Assembly: GCA_964030475.1 (NCBI GenBank)
Contig: CAXIPT010000003.1
Span: 659,709-723,708 of the forward strand
Source: Tethya wilhelma
Taxonomy: Eukaryota; Porifera; Demospongiae; Tethyida; Tethyidae
Direction of reading: 5' to 3'
Length of the DNA stretch: 64,000 nt
Below the pieces are notes generated by a model. It was not told where the DNA came from. It was given only the letters and a program-made list of their open reading frames with translations, and did not search any database. Shown one piece after another: positions 10,988 through 22,500 of this stretch. Every line of letters begins with the position of its first letter. Within the stretch, counting starts at the first letter, position 1. The position numbers and the translations under genes were made by a program.

Positions 10988-11086
10988 AATTTCATGATAT
11001 GTTGCTGGAGGTGTTGCTGGTAAGAGAGGAGCTAGGGTACTCCTCAGCATGGTCAAACCTGTAGGACAGTACACCATGTTCAAAGG
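10988..11086 (-). pseudogene. Family A C-terminal tail fragment ending at a gap
   Basis: Minus-strand reading gives the tail of a family A protein (YRFDHAEEYP, broken by the same GCTA insertion as at 6570-6668, then ATPPATYHEIN-like codons). The sequence stops at the N at 11087, so the body of this copy may be hidden in the gap. Confidence 0.6.
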
Positions 11087-11087
11087 N
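11087..11087. other. Assembly gap (single N)
   Basis: A family A tail lies on the left and a GPCR ligand-domain fragment on the right, with no continuity. Other single Ns with the same character are at 1759, 13250, 15074, 47554, 51788 and 55740. True gap lengths are unknown. Confidence 0.8.
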
Positions 11088-12487
11088 CGGTGACCATACT
11101 AAAATCTAGAGATTGAAATTCATCAAGTGCTGCATAAAAGTACAACAAAGACCACATTGACATAAGAATCACGAATTGCTTCAAGGGGAATCTTATTATT
11201 GCTCAATTCTGATGAAAAGACCAGCTCATATTCAGTACTGTTGTTAAGGTTACGGGCTATAGTTAGCTCATGAATATGCTAATAAGTACAAGCACAGTAC
11301 AAGCTAGTTATTTTAGACACGCGATTTGGCCTGCAGCTTAGTCGGCAATTTTTTTCGCGTAGAAGCCTTATCTCGCCGTATATTGTACATTTTCTATTTA
11401 TTCGAAGGAATGGGCAGGGCTAGGGCGAGACGAAGAGAAATTTTGAATCCAACTTACAGTTTTGAAGTTGCGCTTCGTCTTGGGCATCCACTCGAGCGTC
11501 TATCAAGCTTCAGCCAACGATGGCAGTGCAGGACTCTTCTGTTTTATATCTCTTAACTATTTTCTCTCCGTGTCGCCCTCTGAAAGGTACTTACCTATCG
11601 TTAGAAGCGCACAAAGCTCAGTTCAGAGCCTTATTGCTGGCATGATTTGCCGACAAAATTTTTCCCAGAACACACCGTTTTTGTTGCCATCGTATTTTGT
11701 GCATGCATCATTAGAATCAAGTCTGTTTTCGCTTTGTATAGAAGTTATACAGTGTAGATTTGTGCTGACTGCCAATAGCTTTCATAGCACAAGCAATAGA
11801 TAGAAAATAAATACAAAAAATTCATATGAATATTCATGAGCAAACTGTACCCCGTAACCTTAATTCTCTCTTGCAGTCGTTCAAAGCTTTTGCCATTTTT
11901 ATTGTAAAGTACTGCCACACGCTTCCAATTGTTTTCTGCCATGAGTTCAAAGTACAAGTCATCCAAAAAGAAATTTTCTTCAAAGATGCCAAAGGTGTTA
12001 TTGAAGTCATGAAGAGTTGGGTACTTGTGGAAAGGAAGGCTTATCAGTGCAGCTCTTTTGGTTGTTGTCAGCGTAGCTATTGATTCTGATGACTGCAGAC
12101 ATGTAGGTCCAACAATTCCAGCTATGGGTACTCTTCGACTGTAAATGTATCCAGCAAAGTTATCCTCTGTGCGTTCTATGACATCGCAGCCACCGTCGCT
12201 TTGAGTCAGTTCTAGTTTGTATCCTTTGAGGATGTCAGCTGTTTGATTGTTGATCTGTTCCACAGCTAGATATAGGCAGCTGGTGCTATATCGTGACCAT
12301 CATCAACTGCAGCTTCTCTACCAAGAGGGTCCAGATCTGGGAAGGGTAGCATCAAGAGAATGTTGATAGAATTGATGTCCGTTTCATTACCATCACAACA
12401 TCTCTGAGATAAGCACTGTCCACTCAGTGAGATTAGACACAAGCAGACTCCAATTGGAAACAAGACTACCTGTTTTAGCAAAGACAT
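11088..12487 (-). pseudogene. GABA-B-like class C GPCR pseudogene (clade 1)
   Basis: Starts at ATG 12487 (MSLLKQVVLF, signal peptide) and continues into the Venus-flytrap domain. Four kinds of damage are visible. A 2-bp insertion near 12272 (GCCTATATCTAGC against GCCTATCTAGC in paralogues) shifts the frame. A 612-bp transposon at 11248-11859 interrupts the QERI-NNSTE codons. An internal deletion joins NVVFV directly to LYFYAALDEF, losing about 70 residues. Finally the sequence ends at the N at 11087 before any TM segment. The remaining segments read as clade 1 ligand domain (GPTCLQSSESIATL). It cannot encode a receptor. Confidence 0.85.
11248..11859. mobile_element. 612-bp TTAA-flanked (piggyBac-like) element inside a GPCR pseudogene
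   Basis: TTAA stands on both sides (11244-11247 and 11860-11863). The terminal inverted repeats match at 27 of 30 positions, starting GGTTACGGG on both strands. Paralogues keep the uninterrupted codons AGAGAATCAACAACAGC at this point, so the insertion is precise. A TTAA duplication is the hallmark of piggyBac-type transposition. No transposase is present, so the element is non-autonomous. The interior is less AT-rich than its surroundings and has open frames (11326-11556, 11462-11803) that I do not recognise. Confidence 0.85.
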
Positions 12488-12571
12488 CTTTTCACAGAAT
12501 TTTTTCGCACTGTAATTTTGCAAGACTCTTGATACTTTCAGACTAGTAGCAATAGTATAATATTTGATCAA

Positions 12572-13194
12572 ATTAGGATTGCATATTTTCCTCTATCTCA
12601 TTACTACATGTGGTTGAACTACTGTAAAACAATGAGTTAACTTAATGGTAGGTGTGTACCTATATAACGGCAAGCTCACTTTTTTCGCTTTCTTTTTTTT
12701 TTCAAAACTGTAGGTCTTTTCTTGGGAAATGCTCAGTTGAATCCTATACTTAATGCAATATTTGTACATATATTGTGTAGAATAGCAAATTACAAATGCA
12801 CTTTAGATATCTATATATTTGTGTAACACAATGTGTTTTGAAAATTTGGTTAAACTGTTCTCACACACTCCTTGCTGTTTATACCAATGATTATGGTTGT
12901 TTATATAAACATTAAGAAACCCATTATTTAAAATATATATCTATACGGGGGTAGTTTTTTATTATACTGTATTTGTTTAACTCATATGTTTGCAATTTTC
13001 TAAATCTCTAGATTTGCTTGTGAATTGTTTTGATCTTGTGCCAGTATATATCTACCGTAAATTGGAAATTTTCGTTTTTAAAAATTTTTTTTGCCATGTG
13101 TGCAAGTGGCAAAATTAAATATGTGAAAATTTAATATGAATGTAAGTAAAGCTGGGTAATCTTTTAATATAATGCATATACTCTGTAGCTACAT
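12572..13194. other. AT-rich intergenic DNA
   Basis: No gene seen. It contains a TACCGTAAATTGGAAATTTTCG motif at about 13053 that may be a fragment of a short DNA transposon. Confidence 0.4.
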
Positions 13195-13208
13195 TGTGTG
13201 TGCGTGTG

Positions 13209-13249
<41 letters not shown>

Positions 13250-13261
13250 NGTGTGTGTGTA

Positions 13262-13296
<35 letters not shown>
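13195..13296. repeat. (GT)n-(GA)n microsatellite with an internal gap
   Basis: A GT run is interrupted by N at 13250, then continues as GT and (GA)n. The following NBAS exons (C-terminal part) are expected on this side and are absent, so the gap may hide them. Confidence 0.85.
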
Positions 13297-13298
<2 letters not shown>

Positions 13299-13473
13299 CA
13301 CATACCTGATATCGCTGATTGTAGTTTATTCAACAACTTGATGTGCGTATCAATACCAATACTTTCCTACAATTAGAACAGCAATATTGAAAAATGCCAC
13401 ACACATACGATTAGGCAGGTCCAATACAGACAATGCATGTATGATTTCTAAATGAAGCACATCAAAGACTTAC

Positions 13474-16400
13474 CTCAAATACTGCTCCTCTCTCCACACA
13501 CTGTTGTAGCAATGAATAAAACATGAGCAAGATGCTGTATTTTGTGCCTGGAAGTTTCGGATAGACAGATTGCCTCAGGGCATCTACAGTCTATAGAATA
13601 ACAAAGAGGAAACTGATATTTAAACTAGCTAGCTGCTTAAACCATGCATGGTGAAAAACAAACAAATAACATCAACAAAATGATTGTTTGGTCTTTTATG
13701 CTTGTTTTTACATTGAATCATGAAGATATAGCTACTCTTCACAAAGTGTGCACAAGGAAACGGCCTGGGAACTAGGGTATGGTATGACATAATGGTAGCT
13801 AGACATACCTTTTGAGGATTGTTCAGTAGGACCTTTATGACTCCAAACTCTTCCATTTTCTTCTGAACATCATGCACGTTCAAACTATCAGTGAACAAAA
13901 TAACCAATAATTTTTTATTATAATTGTGTGTAGGTAGGTATGTGTGTGGATGTGGATGTGCTGATTAAGTGTGTGAATGCATGCAATACAGAAGTCTGAC
14001 TATAACCAAACCACTGCATTGAGACAAAGCTCTTCAATATCCATTTACCTAGACACAGTGAGGAGACTGTCCACAAGTGACATGTGGACCTCCCACTCTT
14101 CAATGTCGTGGTGTTTAGCAAGGGAGAGAGCTGTGGAGAACACTTTAGCATCAGAGCTCCTGCACCGATAGATTTACAACAAAAACCCCAGTTAATATCA
14201 GAGCTTCTGTATGTATTGTTTGAATTAAGATAAATTTACAACTGGCTTTTCCCTCTAACTAGCACAGCTGTATAAAGTTACTCTTGGCAATGATTGACGG
14301 AGTAAAACAATACAAATTTTTGAGGTTGAAACTAAATCTAACATGTAAGTGTTCACTTAGGACTTACTGCATCACATGCACTAACTATAGTAACTAGCTA
14401 TTTTCATTACAAGTGCTAGCTGAATCAATGGACTGCAGCAGATATATTGCCCACCACACTGTAATCTAAACTGTTATGGGATACATAGCTGGGAAGGGAT
14501 AGAATTAAAGAAGACTACTAGATGAATGGTAACACAATTTGTATGGGGATTTTTCAGAGAACATGCAGCTAGGAATTAAGAAAGCCAGCGGTCAGTGACA
14601 TGTAACAAAAGATGGTTGAATGGCACACTTACCGGGCCAATGAAAGAATGATACTCCGCCTATAATCTGAGTCCTGGGTAAACTGGGTGACATCAATACC
14701 TATAGAAATATATAGAGATCATATTACAGTGGTTACTATGCACCAATTAATAAAACTTGCATGACCAGTTTGACCAGAATCCTACTGCACAATTAAAACT
14801 ACATAATGCATGCATACAATGTAATCAACAACCATGCAGCCACGCATATATAAACCATCTACATGTGGACTTGTAAAACATTGTCAGTGTCTTTCTGAGT
14901 TTGGTGGAATAGCGTGTTCAATTGTTCTGTTTTCAAGATGAAAAGAATCATTAATATTGTTGCATTTTGCCAAGTTGCTATACTGCAATGGCTGTCCATT
15001 GTCTCAGCTAGTGCTGTGGAAAATGACACTTGCCCCTTGTGGACTGTACCAGTAGAAAAAGATGGAAATACAANTGATAAAGCGATGATTAACAATATTT
15101 CCATTGACATCATAAAGTGTGTTTGGTGAGAGTACAAGAAAAGAAATATTGAGAATCTTCACATAAGAAAGCAAGATAAATGTGGCAAATGCTCCCACTA
15201 GTGATCCTTTGATGTCCCAGTTCTGACGAAAGCGAACAAAACATTTGTAGAAAGGTCTCCACAAACGAACAATAAAGATGTAGCGTCTGTGTAGCTCAAC
15301 AAAGATGTAAGTGAAGACAACTAGTAGCAGTGGGTAAACAGCTACCACATAGTCTAGCATGAGAGTCTGGAGTGCTGTTAGGTTAGGATGCAAGCAAAAT
15401 GGAGGATACAATCCTCGAAAAAAATCAAGGTTCCACACTCCAAGAAATGCGAAAAAAGTTCCACCATACACTGGTCGAACAACTCTACTAAGCATTATTG
15501 TACTTGAAGGCACTGATAGAAGCTGACAAATGAGCACATAGCCATTCATTTTTCCGGACGAGGCACTTATCCTGAACAAGACCACTAGAATGTAGAAGAC
15601 AGTGAGAGGAAGAAATGCCACAGCAAGGTACTTCAACCAGTTGTACTTGTAGTCTGAACACTCAACACATGCAATGCTGTAAGAGTAGACAGGATATGTA
15701 TATCCTTCTTCACAGCTGGTACACATTAGACCAGTCTGATGCTTGTAGCTGATACAATCTCTATTAGGACAATAATCAATGAAGTGACACAACAGGCTGT
15801 TATTTCTGTTGTAGAATTTAGGTAATGATGCATACGAACAAATAAAGTCTCTCCCGGCAATAGCATGATGATAACATGATCCAGCTACTGTCATGTTTAA
15901 CACTTTGCTGAATGTTATACAGTGAAATAATGCAATCGAAACATTTAAAGTTCCATAACTGCATCTAAGCATTCCATTAATGGAATCTCCACACTTACAA
16001 GTCTCAGTTCCACCTTTTTCTACTGGTACAGTCCACAAGGGACAGGTCATATCTTCTACACCAGAGCTAACTGAGACAACGAAGAGCCATGATAGTGTAG
16101 CAACTATACAATACGACTGTAGCCAGCTTTGTTCTTTCATTGTACATAATAGCAATAACTCAAGTCTGAGAATAGCTACAACCAGAACCAACTTTCAACA
16201 TTGTGCATGTTTTTTTTATTTAAGTAGTACAGTATAAACAAACATTAACTTAATGGCGTTAAGAAATCAATTAGAAACTTACTGTTTACATTATAATAAA
16301 TTCACATGTATGCATATAAATATCCCTTGGAAAGTTAATGTATATACACACCCATGCATTTCAATAGTTATGCATACATCAAACAAAATTTGTGTAGTAG

Positions 16401-16532
16401 TATATCGTTGTATACATATCTACCATTTTGACAAAAGTATACTCTGAAAATTTCTTTTTGTTATGACAAGAATATTCTTCTATACATCATATATACTCTC
16501 TAGCTTTCTCAAATGCTCAGTGAGCACACACA

Positions 16533-16592
<60 letters not shown>

Positions 16593-19500
16593 CACATCAT
16601 TCCACATACCTAAACCAAGTCCAAGAAGAAGCTGAGCCTGGGTGTGGTCCAGAAGATACTCTTGATACTTCTTCAACAGCTTCACAAACGGCTTTGTTTC
16701 CATCGACCAATCATCTTCACTTGGCATTGATGACACATATTCTGACACGTACTCCACAAGGTGCAAAGGTGGGTGGAGAAATGGGTGTGGCTTCAAATGA
16801 GCCTCCATAGATACCGTTGCTAAGGAGTAGAGTTGAAGGCAGCAGTAGTACAGTGCCATTTGAAGGGAAAACTTTGATGGAGCAAAGTTGGTTAGAATTT
16901 CATCAACCTTGTTAATCTGCATAGAAGGATCCACACTAGTTAAATATAACTTTTATGGAGATCAATATCAAGAATTTAGAGTCAGTATAATTAAAGGAAT
17001 GTTGATTCCTTGGTTATAGAACTATAAACTATATAGGTAAAATTCAGCTTTGTGCCTTCTTAACAAAGCACATCAGTTAGCTGAGTAATCATCGGAAATC
17101 ACTGAAGGAAAAAAAAATTCTTCAAAATCAAGCGGGAGTTGAACCCAGGCCTTTCTAGTCGAATGCTCCTATCACTGAGCTATATATACTAAAACTCATA
17201 GGCTATGGAGCAGAGAATTCAACAGTGGTATTGGATGTTCCATAATAAACACAATGGAATACGAGTTTAATACAAACAATTCATAGGTTGTGTGGAATAA
17301 ATCTACAAACTGATAACCCACAGGCAACTTATTATTAGGCTTATACACATATATACCTCTGTTGGCGCCAACAGACAAGTCATTGTTAGATGAACATCAC
17401 TTTGACTGGTCAAGGTAGCTAGGTGTAGCAACTCTGAAAGAAATAAATCAGTGTTCAATTTTTAGCTACATAAGAATACTTTATAAGCTAAAAAGCTGTG
17501 CATGCAACTGAATACTAAATGCTTATACTAGCTAAGTAATAAACCTGGACAAAAACATATAAATGTTTATACGTATATAGTCGTATACTTAATTACGTAG
17601 TAGTAAGACACACACACACACACACCTTTGCAGCAATCAATCTTTCCCTCTTTTCCAATACAGCACATTTCATTGCTAAGCAACAGAGCTCGCAGCAGAG
17701 CCCAGTTCACCATGACACTAGGAAGATCATGAGTCAGATCTCTAGTCTGAGGGCTAAACACACTGTAAGAGAAGGATCCTTTTCCTGTGATTAGTCTCTT
17801 TGAATCGTCCTTATTGCTGCTTGAATAAAATGGGTGACAAACCACCTTGATACTAAGTCTTTTCTTTTTTTGAGTTTCATCTTGCTGGTTAGAAATTTCA
17901 TCGGAGAGTTCAGATAATCTCTCGGCACAAGTTTTAATGATGTCATGAGGGGATTTCCCAGAAAATAAAGCACTCGCTTCCGCTTCAGCTTTGTTGTATC
18001 TACACACAGCACAATGAACACACAAATACCAAGACATCATGAATGGACTAAAGACATAGTAGGCCTTGCACAACAGGATATAAATGTTTGTGCTCCATTT
18101 TCCCCTCCACTCTCCCCGCCCCTACTAAATAGCTTTATAATGAGTAAGAAAGATTCGAGTTACTGAGGTACAATTACAAACTTATACCGCTTTGTGATCA
18201 ACTGAACAGCCCCGGCTCCACTACTAACAATCCTCTGTACGCTTCTACCCACCAATGACTGGACGCCGGCTGGTGTTGCCATGGAAACTGATTCTCGGCC
18301 ACCAAGACTAGCTTCTGCTTGAGCTCTTGACGTGGGAAGTCCAGGCTGGTTGGTGCTCTTTAAATAGAATACCTAAGCAAAATGTTTACAAATAATGAAG
18401 TTTGCTAAATGTACACACTGAATTGACCAGTGTCTATGAATTAGCCTCGTACTCAGGCTCACCTTTGACCTTTTACTCAAAGTGGAGCCTGGGTACGAGG
18501 CTACATATGAAGAGCCTATAGTAGTGTAAGCTACTATTCTCTGCTCCAAGAAGTTCTAGAAGCTTAGCAGTAAGAGCATTTGACTATGACTCAAAAGGAC
18601 TGGGTTTGAGTTAAGTAAGGAGCAATCGGATTTTTCTTTCTCTTTGATTTCCCCATGCTGCATGCTATCAAAGCCAAATGACAGAGAAGACATTAAGTAA
18701 GTGTGTATATGGAGCATACAAAATGGTCATAAAGAACCAAATTCAGAGAATAGCATTTGAAAGAAACTAGTGGAGAATATGGATACATACGTACTTGCAA
18801 CTGTAAAGCCTGTCTTTGCTGAAGGATATCCGATATATCATCAGGAGGACAGTGAGTGAGAGAAAAGTCAAGTAGCGAGAGCTTCACTTGAAGATCAGTG
18901 ATGTGGCTCTCAAGACCTAGCTTTCTAGAGTGAGAAAGGTCAAACAAGACATAATATAGTCAATTAACATAACACATAGAGACATTTATAATATGAACGA
19001 CTTGGTCAAATGATGTACTATATGGAGTTATAGATATATACCCAGACAAAACTCCTACCTACAAACTTCCCAGGCTGGTTCAAATCTAGCACTTATGAGA
19101 CGTCTTGTGAGTTCAACTGCTAGCTTGAAATCATGTTTCTACAAACAGAAAAACAACAACAAAAAAAACACACAAAAAACATCAAGATGACATAATTATA
19201 TGCATGCAAATTAACATGCACACACACGCACACACACAAACACACACACCTCTATTGCAGTCAGAATAATGAAAATGAGAGTGTGTCCACGACCAGCTGT
19301 CATTGATTTGCCACTGATTACAGGGGCACTCTCAAAATCCCCTTCATCATCATCATCACCAAGACTAGCAGGGGCACCCTCATCAAGTCCCAGCAAATGA
19401 GCCAGATGCAATATCTATACAAATAAAAATAACCACACATGAAAACATAAATTGTTTTATCTCTACAAAAGGAAACCTCCCAATGTATCTAATAAACTGA

Positions 19501-22500
19501 CAGCCTCTCAGGTGCCTAGCTTTGAGAACTAGGACTGGAAGGTTGAAGAGTTCTTTTGTCATATGGGAACACGATCTCCCTACCCACACCCTCACATACA
19601 CACATGCAATGAATATTGAATGATCATGACGTTGCAGCCTTGTTGCCTAGGCAACTGGTATGCTTGCTATCTGTAGTTTATAATTTTTTCAAAATTACAT
19701 TAAGAAAAAATGTTAATCAATTAACCTTTGAAATGGGAAAAATAAACTCCTTGAAAACTATAGAATCTGATACTAAACACATTTAGGAAGCCAAGGTAAA
19801 CAGTTCAATTTGATGAAAAATATTTCATTCTACCTTCCTGTGGAAGTGGAAGCAAGGCTATACAAAAGACGTGCAAAAAACAGTCAAATTTGATGAAACA
19901 ATCTTCATTCTACCTTTACGTGCTCTCTATAAGCAGTAGGAGACGACTCCAACACCTTTCTGATGATGTCCAATTTGTTCTCACAAAGACGCACCTCAAC
20001 TGGGATCATGTTGACAGAAAAGTCATCCAGGATCCCGAGAGAAGCAATCAGGTTTAATTCGCTTTGAATCTCACGACTGGGAGAGGGAAACAGCTCCAGA
20101 CACTCCCTTAATTCATTAATTTGTGAATCATAAAGTGCATGAGGACACAAACATCAAACTCTTGACATCATATATTTAGCAGAAATACATATGTACAATG
20201 TATCAAACGGTTTCTTTTGGGGGGAGGAAAGGGGGGGGGAAGCATTACAGTGACTCTCCTTGACAAAAGATATAATCCTAGCCATATACTTTTTCCATAC
20301 CTAGCCAGATCCATGATGTCATCATTAAATGCGTTACTGGCCGAGTTGAAGTGCTCTCTTGCCGCCCCCACCACTAGATCAACAGATGTGTCGTAAGGCA
20401 GCCGATAGCCAAATGATGTCATAATGAAGTCATCATCTTCGTCGTCTGGCTCAGAGGCTGAGAGTGAGAGTAGAGAAGAAGCAAGATGGATGTTGTCAAT
20501 CTTTCCAGAGCGAAGAAGATTGCCAGCAAATATCTGTTTTCATAAGAGGGAAAACTGAAATGACTTTCACACACAGTTTAGGTAAGCTAAATCCATGGAT
20601 CCTGCTATGCATTGTGCATGTATTATTTAAAGTTTTTACTGGTCCAAGTTTTAAGTTTAAGCATTATACAATTCTGCATTCTTTTCCCCTTCATTTCTTG
20701 TGGATAATAATCTAGTTTCACCTTTGACATTATCTCTGATAGGCACACTAGTGCCTGAAAATTTATATGGTCTATCTTTACAGGCAATCCCAAATGTAAA
20801 CAAACCCTCCGAATGCCTGTCCTGATAATTTAAGCTAAAATAGTAAAAGCTAAACCCATGCATACTTGTACAGTGACAGGCAGTACCTGGTAGCACATTG
20901 ACTCTTCTACACAAGAGAAGACAGAGCTCTGTAGGCGAAGGATGTCCTCCAACAGCTCTCTCCAATCCTCTTCACTCATATCAGGATCCCTGTGTGTGTG
21001 TGTGTGGAGAGAAGTCAAAGAAACCATAAGGTCTAACATGTAACCAAAACTGAAGAGCGTGTCCTATTTCTCAACTACTCAGTTGAAAAATAACCAACAT
21101 ACTTGCGTATAGGGACTCTTGTTAACTTGTCAAGTAGATTTTTAGCCATTTCTCTGTTGTTCTGCAAAATGCATCACCATCAATCAATTAATAGTTACAC
21201 ATAATTATTAAGATACTTGATTGGCTTCAAACATATTGTATTAACGGCATATAAAAACACATACAAACATTATGATACCTGCATGTCTCGAATGGAGAGG
21301 AGAGAGTGGTACACTTCATGCTTGTGGAGAATATCAGCAGCTCTATATGTACGGAAAAAATGTTTTGACAAGAGACAACTGTACGTGCCAGTTTATTTTA
21401 ACTCTAGCTGTGAATTAAACCATCCCACTATAGATGTGATACAAGCATAGGCCATAGAGAGTAACAAGCAGCATAAAATAACTCACCTCAGATGCTTCTT
21501 GACTTCTTTCAGTTCACTGTATACAATATAACAATGAAATAACAATGAATGGCAAAATAGGCTATTATACAAGAACACTCAACAGAAAGACAAAATACAC
21601 AGTGTTTCAAAAGACCTGGGTTTGAATCCTAGCTAGATTTCAAGATTTTTCCAATAAATTTTCCATGCACTATAGTCATGATAGTTATAATTATAGTTAC
21701 AGTTGGAGACTACCTTAATGTTGCTATAGCAACGATACCTTGAAGAGGTCCGAGGCAAGCAATCCACTATCTTATGGATCAAAGGCAGTTGGTCCTTACT
21801 GCATGTGACATAAAGCACACATTAATAGTACAACTAACACATACATAATACTATCACTAAACGAGTATAAAGCTGTCACTATACCTTGTACTGGCATAGA
21901 TACATTTGAGCGCAGTCGACTCAAGATCTTGTGTCAAAATGGGTTTGTGATCACGTTGAGGTCCCTGCAGGTCAAAGGTCAGATGGATATGAAGCATATT
22001 GCACATGTTTGCACAGAAAGAAGTAGTAACATGTTTAGGTGAAAGGCCTTACCTTTCCACAAGACTGTTCAACAATATATAGACAAGGTTTTAAGTCATC
22101 CTAAACATACACACACACACACATGATAGAGAGAGAGAAACAATAAAATGAACAATTATGCATCACTGTTTAAACTTTGTAAAATTCTGCAAATTCAAAC
22201 TATATAGCACTCTGACTACAGTGTCATGTGATTTACTTTGGCTGTTGCTATGAGATAGTCAGTCAGTAGCTGGGTGTTCTTAGCTAGGCCAAGAGAACTG
22301 AGACGATCAAGAAATGGAACTACTTTCTTGACGAAATGAGAAATGAAACTTTCATCATCTTGTACCTAGGTGGGATATATACACACAAACATAAATAAGA
22401 TTTTCAATCTCAAAGTAAAAACAAACAAACAAACAAACAAAAACTTACAAATTTCATCATCATGTGAAGAATTTCCAAGTTGGCCATACTTCTGAGTCGT

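Noticed and set aside
11326..11803. Two overlapping frames as a possible transposase
   Set aside because: Short, with no DDE/DDD motif; they lie inside a 612-bp non-autonomous element.
13115..13376. Frames of repeated Thr-His or Cys-Val residues
   Set aside because: Translations of the (GT)n/(GA)n microsatellite.
15004..16191. 395-residue frame ending across the N at 15074
   Set aside because: The last ~25 residues are antisense of a different family A fragment; only 15075-16140 is real coding sequence.
17128..17195. Functional tRNA gene
   Set aside because: Box A and box B are present, but the acceptor and T stems do not pair, and sister copies at 18555, 22975 and 46580 show it is a SINE.
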